The position numbers and the translations under genes are program-made. From the NCBI GenBank assembly GCA_963740675.1, contig CAVUFS010000008.1, positions 1 through 64,000 of the forward strand: a DNA stretch of 64,000 nucleotides, given 5' to 3'. This DNA comes from CAIKMD01 sp963740675. GTDB taxonomy: Bacteria > Pseudomonadota > Alphaproteobacteria > ATCC43930 > CGMCC-115725. Below the pieces are notes generated by a model that saw only the letters and a list, made by a program, of their open reading frames with translations, was not told where the DNA came from and did not search any database. Shown here piece after piece: positions 53,684-62,221 of this stretch (positions are counted from its first letter, which is position 1; each line of letters opens with the position of its first letter).

Positions 53684-55093
53684 TTATCGAGCGCCTTCGC
53701 TGAAGAGGATCACGCGCACCGTGTGCACCAGGATCACGAGATCGAGGAAAACCGTGCGGTTCTTCACGTAATAGAGGTCGTAAGCCAGCTTCTGCTTGGC
53801 GTCTTCGATCGACGCGCCATAGGGATAATTGACCTGCGCCCAGCCGGTGATGCCCGGCTTCACCGAATGACGCTCGCCATAAAACGGGATCGCCTTGGCA
53901 AGCTGGTCGACGAAGAACGGACGCTCAGGACGCGGCCCGACGAAGCTCATATCGCCGCGCAGCACGTTGAAGAGCTGCGGCAGCTCGTCGATGCGGAATT
54001 TGCGGATGATCGCGCCGACGCGGGTGACGCGCGAATCGCCATTCGCGGCCCAGCGGATGCCGTCGCGCTCGGCATCGTCGCGCATCGAGCGGAATTTCAG
54101 GATGTTGAAGCTCGCGCCGCCGAAGCCGACACGCTCTTGGCGATAGAGCGCCGGGCCGGGGCTTTCGAGACGCACGGCGATCGCCGTGATCGCCATCACC
54201 GGCAGCGCACAGACCAACAGCCCGAGCGAGACGATGATGTCGAAAGCCCGCTTCATCGTGTTGTTGAACGGGCTGATGCGGAAGCCGTCGGAATAGATCA
54301 GCCAGCTCGGCTGCAACGCCTCGATATCGATGCGGCTGTTCTCGCGTTCCCAGAAGGTCTGGTAATCGACGACGTTGATGCCCTCGATCTTGCAGTGGAG
54401 AAGCTGACCGACCGGCATGCCGCGGCGCTCATCGGTCGCGACGACGATTTCGCGCGCGCCGATGTCATGCGCATAGCGAGCGAGCGCGCGGTCATCCTCG
54501 GTACGGTCGAGATCGAGCGGCGCACCCATGACGAGACGGAGATCGCCGCAGGCATGGACAAAAGCCTTCGGCACGAAATAGCGATTGCGGCCGCGATCGA
54601 CGAGCTCGGCGATGCGGGAAGCTCGAACGCCAGTGCCGACCACGACGACGCTACGGCGGAAAATGTCTGAATCGGAGATTTTGAGGAAGCCGACGCGCGT
54701 CGCGAGCACGCAGGTCATCCACACGAAGGTCGCCTTAAGGAAGAGCAGCGACCAGCTCGAATCCGGCGCCGTGCTCATCTTTTCGAAGAGCAGCGCGACC
54801 AGCGCCGCCGCCGGCGCGACCAGGGTCACCGCCATCAGGATCTTGATGGCCATGACGCGGGAATCGAGGAAGACGTCGTAGTTGTAGAGGCCGACCGCCG
54901 TCATCGAGAGACCGGCGAGGACGGAGAGCCCTAAAGAGAATTGCGCTTGCGCGATGTGCAACCCGGTGTGGAGCAGTTCCTGCGGGAAGACCGGAGGCGC
55001 CATGAAGTAAAGCGCGCTTGCCACGAGCAAGACTTCGGCCGCGCCCAGCAACACCGCCGGAACCGGAATGAAATGTCCGAAAATTCGCAACAT
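53684..55093 (-). CDS. EpsB-type polyprenyl-phosphate sugar transferase (PEP-CTERM associated)
   Basis: The 469-residue protein starts at ATG 55093 (MLRIFGHFIPVPAVLLG), the usual start of this group; an upstream frame adds 40 non-membrane residues. Four N-terminal membrane helices, a Rossmann-like central domain (VVVVGTGVRASRIAEL) and a C-terminal sugar-phosphotransferase domain (KRAFDIIVSLGLLV, RQERVGFGGASFNILKFRSM, GDMSFVGPRPERPFF) are clear. It loads the first sugar phosphate onto undecaprenyl phosphate to begin exopolysaccharide synthesis. It is the first gene of the prsK-prsR-prsT operon. Confidence 0.92.
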   Translation of the reverse strand: MLRIFGHFIPVPAVLLGAAEVLLVASALYFMAPPVFPQELLHTGLHIAQAQFSLGLSVLAGLSMTAVGLYNYDVFLDSRVMAIKILMAVTLVAPAAALVALLFEKMSTAPDSSWSLLFLKATFVWMTCVLATRVGFLKISDSDIFRRSVVVVGTGVRASRIAELVDRGRNRYFVPKAFVHACGDLRLVMGAPLDLDRTEDDRALARYAHDIGAREIVVATDERRGMPVGQLLHCKIEGINVVDYQTFWERENSRIDIEALQPSWLIYSDGFRISPFNNTMKRAFDIIVSLGLLVCALPVMAITAIAVRLESPGPALYRQERVGFGGASFNILKFRSMRDDAERDGIRWAANGDSRVTRVGAIIRKFRIDELPQLFNVLRGDMSFVGPRPERPFFVDQLAKAIPFYGERHSVKPGITGWAQVNYPYGASIEDAKQKLAYDLYYVKNRTVFLDLVILVHTVRVILFSEGAR

Positions 55094-55479
55094 TCGACCG
55101 CTACCCGAAACGCCCAAGGATTTCTTTGCTTGTGCCGGGTGCAGAAAAGCGACGCCCCGCCCCGACTTGCAAACGAGGCTATACCCTATGTCAAAGGAGT
55201 TTCCAAGTAACAAAGCTGGTTCGTATAGAAAATAACCACGTATTCCAGCACTTAACCAAGAATATCTCTTAAATTTTTAAGAAGTATGGTTAATTAATAC
55301 TGAAACAGGGCCGCGAATACTTGGTTAACGCGACGGTTACGGTTAACCGCCGGTTACAGCGTAAAGCAGCGCTGACACGCGCGCGAAGGCGCGTGCCCGC
55401 GCTGCCGGTCCAAAAACGATCGAGGGTGTCGTCAGGCCGCGATTGTCAGACCACCGGAGCGGCCGGTCAGGCGAGGCGC
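55094..55479 (-). other. AT-rich regulatory region upstream of the epsB-prsKRT operon
   Basis: About 385 nt without a gene. Between 55200 and 55330 it is strongly AT-rich. It holds the hairpin TCTTAAA-TT-TTTAAGA (55267-55282), an inverted pair TTAACCAAG (55252-55260) and CTTGGTTAA (55320-55328), and several GGTTA repeats. A reverse-strand TTGACA lies at 55194-55189, but no good -10 follows. I found no sigma54 pattern here. Confidence 0.5.
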
Positions 55480-56488
55480 TTAGCGCCCCGCCTCGACGTC
55501 GGCGTAAAGCTGGCGATAGGTTGCCAGCACTTTCTCGCCGCCCGGAACGCCGGCGGCCCATTCCTTGATGAGTGGCTCGGTGCGCGCTTCCCAGGCCGCC
55601 AACTGCTCCGACGGCAGGTCTTTGATCGTGTGCTTGCCCGAGGCCGCCAGAGCAGCCTGCATGCTGAGCCCATCCTGCCGCCAGGCCTCGCCAGAGAAAC
55701 GGCTTTGCGCTTCGCCACCATTGGCGTCGAGCGCGGCGCGCAGTTGCGGCGGCAGGCTTTCGTATTTCTTCTTCGCCATGAAGAACATCGCGGGCGCCAC
55801 GCCGAGCGGCGCGAGCACGTGGTAGGACGAGACCTCCGCCAGGTGATACGGCGCGAAGGCGGACCACGACGTGATGAGGCCATCGATCGCACCGCGCTGC
55901 AGCCCGTCATACATATTCTCGGCCGGAAGCGAGACCGGCGCGCCACCGAGGCGCTTCACCATCTCCGAATTCACCTTGCCGGTCACGCGGATCTTCAGGC
56001 CGGAAAGATCATTGAGCGTGGCCGGGACTTTGTTGAAGTGGAGATACGAAGGGCCCAGGAGGTTCATCCAGATCGGCACGACCTGGTCATACTCGTTGTC
56101 GAGCAAGCCGGTCTTATAAAGACGCCACAGCGCCACCGAGCCGACTGTGTTGTCTTTCACGATGAATGGCAGGACGACGACTTCGGTCAGCGGAAATTTG
56201 CCGGCGATGAGGGCTTGCTGGCCAAAGCCGATCTGGACCACATCGTCGAGCACGCGCTCATAGACATTTTGGAAATTGGCGAGGGTGCCGCCTTCGCGGA
56301 TTTCGACCGCGCCTGTGCCTTGCGAGGCATCGGTCACGCGTTTGGCCCACGCACCGAAGAACTGCCCGACGGTCGACGCTGGGTTACTTTGCGACGCGAA
56401 GATCAAGCGCACCTGCGCCGAGGCGGGGACGGATGCTCGCCACGCCGATCAGCGCCGCCACGGCCAGTGCGAGAATTCGCCGTTTCAT
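55480..56488 (-). pseudogene. TRAP-type solute-binding protein (DctP family), signal peptide out of frame
   Basis: ATG 56488 begins a good signal sequence (MKRRILALAVAALIGVAS), and a complete DctP-type binding protein follows (VRLIFASQSNPASTVGQFFG... to YRQLYADVEAGR). The two are offset by one extra base between 56422 and 56440; removing one base there would restore VPASAQ-VRLIFAS and a 335-residue protein of normal length. Family marks include KIRVTGKVNSEMVKRLGG and MYDGLQRGAIDGLITSW. No TRAP permease genes are next to it, so it was already an orphan binding protein. Either it has decayed or the base is an error. Confidence 0.78.
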
Positions 56489-56698
56489 CGTCTTCGACCC
56501 CCAATAAACGCCGGTGACGCGCCGGCCACGTTTTCTTGCACGCGGCGAAACGCAAACGCACGATAGCAGTGCCCATTGTCAACATGCGCAGACGTGGAAA
56601 CTGCTGCGGGAAGCGCAGACGGCCTTGATCCGGCGCGCGTTGGGCGATCAAGCTAGCGCCCGCAAATACGCGCGGGCTGCGGCCTCAAGGAGGAAACG

Positions 56699-57748
56699 AT
56701 GGAATTCGGCTATTTCACGCTGAGCGACAACCACTACGAAAACAATACGCGCAGCGCGAACCAGTTCGTCGAGGACATTCTCGACGAGACGCTTTACGCC
56801 GACGAACTCGGCTTCCACTCCGCCTGGATCGGCGAGCATCATTTCAGCTCGCTCGGCGTGCTGTCCTGCCCCGATCTGACGCTTGCCTATGTCGCGGCGC
56901 GCACCAAGAAGATCCGCCTCGCTCCGGCGGTGACGGTGCTGCCGCTGCATCACCCGATACGCGTTGCCGAGCAATGGGCGAGCCTCGATCTGCTCTCCCA
57001 CGGCCGTGTCGATTGGGCGGCGGGCCGCGGCTACGATTCGCGCGAATATTCGCCCTTCAATGTCTCCTTCGCCGAGAACCAGGCGATCTTCAATGAAGGC
57101 ATGGAAGTGGTGAAGAAGCTATGGGCCGGCACCGGCCCGGTCACCCACAAGGGCAAGTATTATTCCTTCGAGAACATGACGATCACGCCGCAGCCGGTGC
57201 AGAAGCCGATCCCGGCCTATGTCGCGTCTTTCTCCAAGCCGTCGATCGAGCTCGCCGCGCGTTTGAATTGCGGGCTCGTCGTCGCGCCTTTTGCTGCAGC
57301 GATGAGCTATGGCGGCCTCAAGCAAGTGGCGGACTTATATAAGGAGACCTGCCTCGCCGCCGGCAATAAACCCGGGCGGCTGATCTGCTCCTACTTTGCA
57401 CATTTCGCCGACAACAAGGAGCAGGAGCAGGCGCAGCGCGCGCGGCAGATCCGCTACTACAAGGAATGCGTGATCCCGGCCTTCCCGAGCGACCCCAAGA
57501 CCGCGCCGCCGTCCTATCGCTATCTCGTCGACATGACCGAGCGACTGCACAAGGTGAAAGCCGAGGATCTGACCGAGAATTCCGTTCTGCTCGGCGGCAA
57601 GCAGCAGATCACCGACACGTTGAAGAAAGCCGAAGCCGCGGGCTTCGACGAGGTAATCCTCTATTTCAATGTCGGCCTCAAGCCGCATCAACAGGTGAAG
57701 GACGAGATGCAGCGCTTCACCGAAGAGGTACGGCCCGCGTTTCGGTGA
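56699..57748 (+). CDS. LLM-class flavin-dependent oxidoreductase
   Basis: A 349-residue protein from ATG 56699, preceded by an ideal AGGAGG site 5 nt away. It has the bacterial-luciferase TIM-barrel pattern: DELGFHSAWIGEHHF, KIRLAPAVTVLPLHHPIRVA, GRVDWAAGRGYDSREY and the C-terminal VILYFNVGLKPHQQV. It should use reduced flavin to oxidise an organic substrate in the cytosol. It is divergent from the TRAP binding-protein gene; the substrate is unknown. Confidence 0.88.
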   Translation: MEFGYFTLSDNHYENNTRSANQFVEDILDETLYADELGFHSAWIGEHHFSSLGVLSCPDLTLAYVAARTKKIRLAPAVTVLPLHHPIRVAEQWASLDLLSHGRVDWAAGRGYDSREYSPFNVSFAENQAIFNEGMEVVKKLWAGTGPVTHKGKYYSFENMTITPQPVQKPIPAYVASFSKPSIELAARLNCGLVVAPFAAAMSYGGLKQVADLYKETCLAAGNKPGRLICSYFAHFADNKEQEQAQRARQIRYYKECVIPAFPSDPKTAPPSYRYLVDMTERLHKVKAEDLTENSVLLGGKQQITDTLKKAEAAGFDEVILYFNVGLKPHQQVKDEMQRFTEEVRPAFR

Positions 57749-57767
57749 TCGCTCGTTTTTATTAATT

Positions 57768-57850
57768 CGTCATTGCGAGCGAAGCGAAGCAATCCAGGGG
57801 TCACACACGCGATTCTGGATTGCTTCGTCGCTACGCTCCTCGCAATGACG
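57768..57850. repeat. REP-like palindromic element, type A (copy 1)
   Basis: Starts CGTCATTGCGAGCGAAGCG and ends CGCTCCTCGCAATGACG, with AGCAATCCAG / CTGGATTGCT as inner arms, so the whole 83 nt folds into one long hairpin. It lies between the converging LLM and Hsp70 genes. Confidence 0.9.
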
Positions 57851-57862
57851 AGGAAATAGCGG

Positions 57863-59137
57863 CTAGGCGAATTTCCGTTTTGCGTCCAAGCCGAGGCCTT
57901 TGCCGACAGCGCCGAACACATCGCCGCTGACGATCTCCGCCGCTGGGAACAGCTTGCGGACCAAGGCCTGAATGGGCCGCGCCATCGAGCTGCCGCCGGT
58001 CATGAACACCGTGTTGATCTGCGCGGCGGGGACAGCCGCATCGGTCACCGTCTGCGCGATGCAATCCTCGATCCGGCGGATGAGGTCCGCGATCGAGGTT
58101 TCAAAATTCTTTTGGCTGACCGGGATCGAGAAATCGCTTTCGACATAAGCCAAATCGAGCAGCGCTTCGTCATCGGCACTCAACGCGATCTTGGCGCGCT
58201 CGATATCGCCGATGAGGCGGTGGCCCGATTGATGCTCGAGCACCGACAAGAGGCGCTCCAAGAGTTTCGGCTTCTTCGATTCTTTTCGCAGCATCTTGAT
58301 CTCGGAGACGACCTTGTGCTCATAAACGAAATTGACGTTCGACCAGGTCGATAGATCCATATAGATCCAAGTCGGCATTTCCAGCTTCTTGGCGCCATAC
58401 ATCGACCCATGCCCGAGATGCGGCATGATTTGCTTCATCGAGAGCTGCTGATCGAAATCCGTGCCGCCGACACGGATGCCGCGATTGGCCAAGATGTCTT
58501 TCGTCCGGTCCGCCGCCTTTACCTTTTCCGGTGCGACGCGGACGATCGAGAAATCCGACGTGCCACCGCCGATATCGGCGACCAGAACGACCTGCTCGCG
58601 GGCGACAGAGGTTTCGTATTCGAGGGCTGCGGCGATCGGCTCGAACTGGAATTCGATATGCTCGAAGCCGATTTTGCGCGCAGCCGCCTCCAGATCGCGT
58701 TGCGCTTGGCCATCGAGCTCCGTCGAATTTTCGATGAACTGAACCGGCCGGCCAAGCACGACCTGACCTATCTCATGGCCGAGCTGGCGCTCGGTCGTGG
58801 TTTTGAGGTGGCGCAAATAGAGGCTGAGGATATCGGCAAGCGTGACGTCGCGCTTCTCGATCCTGGTCTTCTCGTGGAAGAGCGGCCGCCCGATGACGCT
58901 TTTCAGGGCGCGCATGAAGCGGCCGTTCTCGCCCGCGAGATAATCGGCGATCGCCGCGCGGCCAAAGACAGCGCGACCGCTCGCGGCATTGAAGAAGATC
59001 GCGCTCGGCAGCGACGGCTCGGCGCCTTCGAGCCGCGCCAGGAAATGCGTATCCGCCGTCGCGAGAGCGACGGTGGAGTTCGAGGTTCCGAAATCGATGC
59101 CGCAATAATGCGGGACCGTGGCCCGATTTACGGTCAT
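57863..59137 (-). CDS. Hsp70-like protein (YegD group), no substrate-binding domain
   Basis: The 424-residue protein has the actin/Hsp70 ATPase motifs GIDFGTSNSTVAL (13-25), VLVADIGGGTSDFSI and a late VFMTGGSSMARPI. It ends soon after the ATPase domain, so the beta-sandwich and lid that bind peptides in DnaK are absent, as in YegD. The KKLEMPTWIYMDLSTW insertion is typical of this group. The role in the cell is not established. A REP element lies between it and leuB. Confidence 0.9.
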   Translation of the reverse strand: MTVNRATVPHYCGIDFGTSNSTVALATADTHFLARLEGAEPSLPSAIFFNAASGRAVFGRAAIADYLAGENGRFMRALKSVIGRPLFHEKTRIEKRDVTLADILSLYLRHLKTTTERQLGHEIGQVVLGRPVQFIENSTELDGQAQRDLEAAARKIGFEHIEFQFEPIAAALEYETSVAREQVVLVADIGGGTSDFSIVRVAPEKVKAADRTKDILANRGIRVGGTDFDQQLSMKQIMPHLGHGSMYGAKKLEMPTWIYMDLSTWSNVNFVYEHKVVSEIKMLRKESKKPKLLERLLSVLEHQSGHRLIGDIERAKIALSADDEALLDLAYVESDFSIPVSQKNFETSIADLIRRIEDCIAQTVTDAAVPAAQINTVFMTGGSSMARPIQALVRKLFPAAEIVSGDVFGAVGKGLGLDAKRKFA

Positions 59138-59139
59138 TC

Positions 59140-59226
59140 CGTCATTGCGAGAAGCGCGAAGCGCGCCGAAGCAATCCAGGGACCACGCTCGTTGCGCTGG
59201 ATTGCTTCGCTACGCTCGCAATGACG
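59140..59226. repeat. REP-like palindromic element, type A (copy 2)
   Basis: Begins CGTCATTGCGAGAAGCGCG and ends CGCTACGCTCGCAATGACG, with the inner arms AGCAATCCAG / CTGGATTGCT. It lies between the end of leuB and the start of the Hsp70-like gene on the same strand, so it could also act as an intercistronic barrier. Confidence 0.9.
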
Positions 59227-59242
59227 ATAGAACGGATGAATC

Positions 59243-60353
59243 TCAAGCCAGCTTCGCAAGCTCGGCGAGGACGGCATTGCCCATCTCGGAGGTCGAGACG
59301 CGCTTCATGCCCGGCTGCATGATGTCGCCGGTGCGCACGCCCGAGGTAAGCGTGTTGTTGATCGCTTTCTCGACGAGATCGGCTTCTTCACCCATATCGA
59401 AGGAGTAGCGCAGCATCATCGCGAAGCGAGAGCATGCAGGCGAGCGGGTTCGCCGCATTCTTGCCGGCGATGTCCGGCGCCGAGCCATGAACCGGCTCGT
59501 AGAGGGCCTTGCGGCGGCCGCTCGAATCCGGCGCGCCGAGCGAGGCCGAGGGCAGCATGCCGAGCGAGCCGGTCAGCATCGCCGCACAATCGGACAGCAG
59601 ATCGCCGAAGAGATTGTCGGTCACGATGACATCGAACTGCTTCGGATTGCGCACAAGCTGCATCGCGCAATTATCGGCATACATATGCGAGAGTTCGACA
59701 TCCTTGTATTCGGTGTCGTGCAGCTTCTGCATTTCCTCGCGCCACAGCACGCCCGATTCCATGACATTGGCCTTCTCGACCGAGCAGACCTTGTTGTTGC
59801 GCTTGCGGGCGAGTTCGAACGCGACGCGGCCGACGCGGATGATCTCGGGCGTCGTATAGACCTGCGTGTTGACGCCGCGGCGCGTGCCGTCGGCCAGCGT
59901 GGTGATGCCGCGCGGCTCACCAAAATAGGTGCCGCCAGTCAGTTCGCGGATGATGAGGATGTCGAGGCCTTCGATCACCTCGGGCTTCAAGGTCGACGCG
60001 CCGATCAGCGGATCGAACACCAGCGCCGGGCGCAGATTGGCGAAGAGATCCATCTCCTTGCGCAGACGAAGCAGACCGCGCTCGGGCTTTTGCGCGAAAG
60101 GCAGATTGTCCCATTGCGGGCCGCCGACCGCGCCGAACAGCACGGCGTCGCTTTCCTGGGCGAGCTTCATCGTCTCGTCGGTCAACGGCGTGCCGTGTTT
60201 GTCGAAGCTGGCGCCGCCGACCAGGCCTTCCTTCACGTCGAAGCTGGCGATGCGCTTCTTGTCGAACCATTCGACCACACGGCCGACTTGAGCCATCACT
60301 TCCTGACCGATGCCGTCGCCCGGCAGCGAGAGGATTTTCCGATTGGCGGCCAT
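59243..60353 (-). pseudogene. leuB: 3-isopropylmalate dehydrogenase with a one-base insertion
   Basis: The start is ATG 60353 (GGAG upstream). The protein is normal through EPVHGSAPDIAGKNAANPLA and CMLS, with the catalytic Arg/Lys/Asp motifs present. One extra base near 59426 then turns the frame to LRDDAALLLRYG-stop at 59388. The true C-terminus (FAMMLRYSFDMGEEADLVEK... to LAELAKLA) continues in the next frame to 59243. Dropping one base gives 369 residues, the usual length. LeuB is needed for leucine synthesis and both leuC and leuD are intact, so a sequence error is as likely as real loss. Confidence 0.88.
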
Positions 60354-60367
60354 TTAAATTTCTCCGC

Positions 60368-60973
60368 TTAGAGCCAGGGCTGCGTCAGATGCTGCTTCTG
60401 TTCGTAAGCGGCGATCTTCGATTCTTTTTTGAGGGTCAGGCCGATATCGTCGAGCCCGTTCAGCAAGCAATCCTTGAGAAACGGATCGATATCGAATTTC
60501 ACCGTGCCGCCGTCCGGCCGCGTGACCGTCTGGCTGGCGAGATCGACGCTCAGCCGGGCGTTGGCGCCCTTCTTTGCATCGTCCATCAGCTCGTTGACGA
60601 TCGCTTGCGGCAGCTTGATCAGCAGCATGCCGTTCTTGAAGCTGTTGTTATAGAAAATGTCGGCGAAGGACGAGGCGATGACGCAGCGGATGCCGAAATC
60701 CATCAGCGCCCAAGGCGCGTGCTCGCGCGAAGAGCCGCAGCCGAAATTCTCGCCCGCGACTAGGATCTTCGCCTGGCGATAGGCGGGCTGGTTCAGGACG
60801 AAATCCGGGTTCTCGCTGCCATCGTCGCGATAGCGCAACTCCTCGAACAGGGCCTTGCCGAGACCGGTGCGCTCGACCGTCTTCAGGTGCTGCTTCGGGA
60901 TGATCTTATCGGTGTCGACATTGATGATCGGCAGCGGCGCGGCGACGCCGGTCAGGGTCGTGAATTTATCCAT
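60368..60973 (-). CDS. leuD: 3-isopropylmalate dehydratase small subunit
   Basis: A 201-residue protein with the swivel-domain signature FGCGSSREHAPWAL and an N-terminal substrate part (INVDTDKIIPKQHL). GAGG lies 6 nt upstream of ATG 60973. With LeuC it isomerises isopropylmalate in leucine biosynthesis. It precedes leuB by 14 nt on the same strand and is separated from leuC by two forward genes. Confidence 0.96.
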   Translation of the reverse strand: MDKFTTLTGVAAPLPIINVDTDKIIPKQHLKTVERTGLGKALFEELRYRDDGSENPDFVLNQPAYRQAKILVAGENFGCGSSREHAPWALMDFGIRCVIASSFADIFYNNSFKNGMLLIKLPQAIVNELMDDAKKGANARLSVDLASQTVTRPDGGTVKFDIDPFLKDCLLNGLDDIGLTLKKESKIAAYEQKQHLTQPWL

Positions 60974-61072
60974 GGGATGCCTCGCTTTTCGCGGCGGATG
61001 ATTTAGGCGAGCAGGGCGAATTAAGCAAGCGGAGCCATTGCGTTAGGCACCTGCCGACCACACATACGAGCG

Positions 61073-61387
61073 ATGAGCGACCCTGGTAACCGCCGCCCCG
61101 AGGCCGAGATTATCCCGCCTGGAGCGCCCGATCCCACGCGCTGGGCCGACCGCCCCCTAGGCGGCCGGCGACGAGGCCGGGTTTGGGCCTGGAGCAATGA
61201 TCCGCGCTACGCAGGGTTGCGTGTTGGCCGGCCGGGACCGCTCGGCATGGTGGCGATTTTCGCCGCCCTTGCCGCCTTGGGCGCGCTCGGCTTTTTCGTG
61301 TTCCTTGGTGCCCTCGCCATCACCTTGCCGCTGATCGGCGCGCTGGTGCTGGTGGGCATTCTCGGCGGCATCCTGCGCCGGCTCTAA
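61073..61387 (+). CDS. Small hypothetical membrane protein
   Basis: A 104-residue protein. The first 55 residues are polar, rich in Arg, Pro and Gly. Two hydrophobic segments follow (about 59-78, MVAIFAALAALGALGFFVF, and 80-101), ending in GGILRRL. No family is recognised. It is divergent from leuD and 83 nt before the isochorismatase-like gene. Confidence 0.65.
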   Translation: MSDPGNRRPEAEIIPPGAPDPTRWADRPLGGRRRGRVWAWSNDPRYAGLRVGRPGPLGMVAIFAALAALGALGFFVFLGALAITLPLIGALVLVGILGGILRRL

Positions 61388-61470
61388 CGCCGTTCACCGT
61401 CCCGTGATGGCAGCGCTTAGGCTGCCTCGATAGAATAGGGCAAAAGCCTATACATCGAGGGAGAGAGAAA

Positions 61471-62109
61471 ATGCGCCTGGGGAAAGTGTTAGGGCTTGCC
61501 GCGATCGCCGCGGCACTGATCGTGACGCGCGCGATGGCCGCCGATCTGATCGGCGAATGGTCGACGATCCAGATGCCGGCAGCGCCGGAGCTGAAGCAAG
61601 TCACTGTCGACCCGAAGACCACGGCGCTTCTGCTGTTCGATTTCATGAAAGAGAATTGCGGCGCGCGGCCGCGCTGTGTCGAAGCCGTGCCGAAGCTGAA
61701 GGCGCTCGACGACAAGGCGCGCGCGGCGAAGATGATGGTCGCCTACACCTTTCCGAACAACGGCGAACCCATCGACCCCGGCATCGCGCCGAAGGACAAG
61801 AGCGAGGTCGTTGACCAGAAGCAGGGCGGCCCGGACAAATTCTACAACAGCGATCTCGACCAGCGGCTCAAAGATCACGGCATTACGACTGTGATCCTGT
61901 GCGGCACCTCAGGCCAAGGCGTCGGCATCGGTAGCGCCAGCGCCGCGGTGCAGCGCGGTTACAAGGTGATCTATCCGATCGATTGCCTGCCGTCGGAAAG
62001 CGCGTTTCGCGAAGCCTATGCCGCCTGGCACATGGCCGGCGGGGGCCCGCCCGTCACCACGAAATCGGTGACCGTGACCCGCAGCGACATGATCAAGTTC
62101 GGGGATTAA
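61471..62109 (+). CDS. Exported isochorismatase-like protein lacking the catalytic Cys
   Basis: A 212-residue protein from ATG 61471 (GAGGGAGAG upstream) with a signal peptide ending AMAAD. The isochorismatase fold is recognisable: Asp57 (LLLFDFM), Lys123 (GPDKFYNSDL) and the strand-helix VILCGTSGQGVG...QRGYKVIYPIDCL. The nucleophilic Cys normally seven residues into that motif aligns with Val151; the only nearby Cys is 144. It is therefore probably not a standard cysteine hydrolase. It lies within the split leu region but has no evident link to leucine synthesis. Confidence 0.75.
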   Translation: MRLGKVLGLAAIAAALIVTRAMAADLIGEWSTIQMPAAPELKQVTVDPKTTALLLFDFMKENCGARPRCVEAVPKLKALDDKARAAKMMVAYTFPNNGEPIDPGIAPKDKSEVVDQKQGGPDKFYNSDLDQRLKDHGITTVILCGTSGQGVGIGSASAAVQRGYKVIYPIDCLPSESAFREAYAAWHMAGGGPPVTTKSVTVTRSDMIKFGD

Positions 62110-62126
62110 CTCGACGAGCGATCGCT

Positions 62127-62208
62127 CGTCATTGCGAGCGAAGCGAAGCAATCCAGTTGTTGAACCACTGGATTGCTTCGTCCGCCCAACGGCGTCATCG
62201 CAAAGACG
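62127..62208. repeat. REP-like palindromic element, type A (copy 3, degenerate right arm)
   Basis: The left arm CGTCATTGCGAGCGAAGCG and the inner arms AGCAATCCAG / CTGGATTGCT match copy 1. The right end (GGCGTCATCGCAAAGACG) has diverged. It lies between the converging isochorismatase-like gene and leuC. Confidence 0.85.
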
Positions 62209-62221
62209 TTGGAGAGAAGAC

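Noticed and set aside
55094..55330. Sigma54 promoter before the epsB-prsKRT operon
   Set aside because: A TTTGC-containing stretch was examined on the reverse strand, but the GG-to-GC spacing is 8 nt rather than 10.
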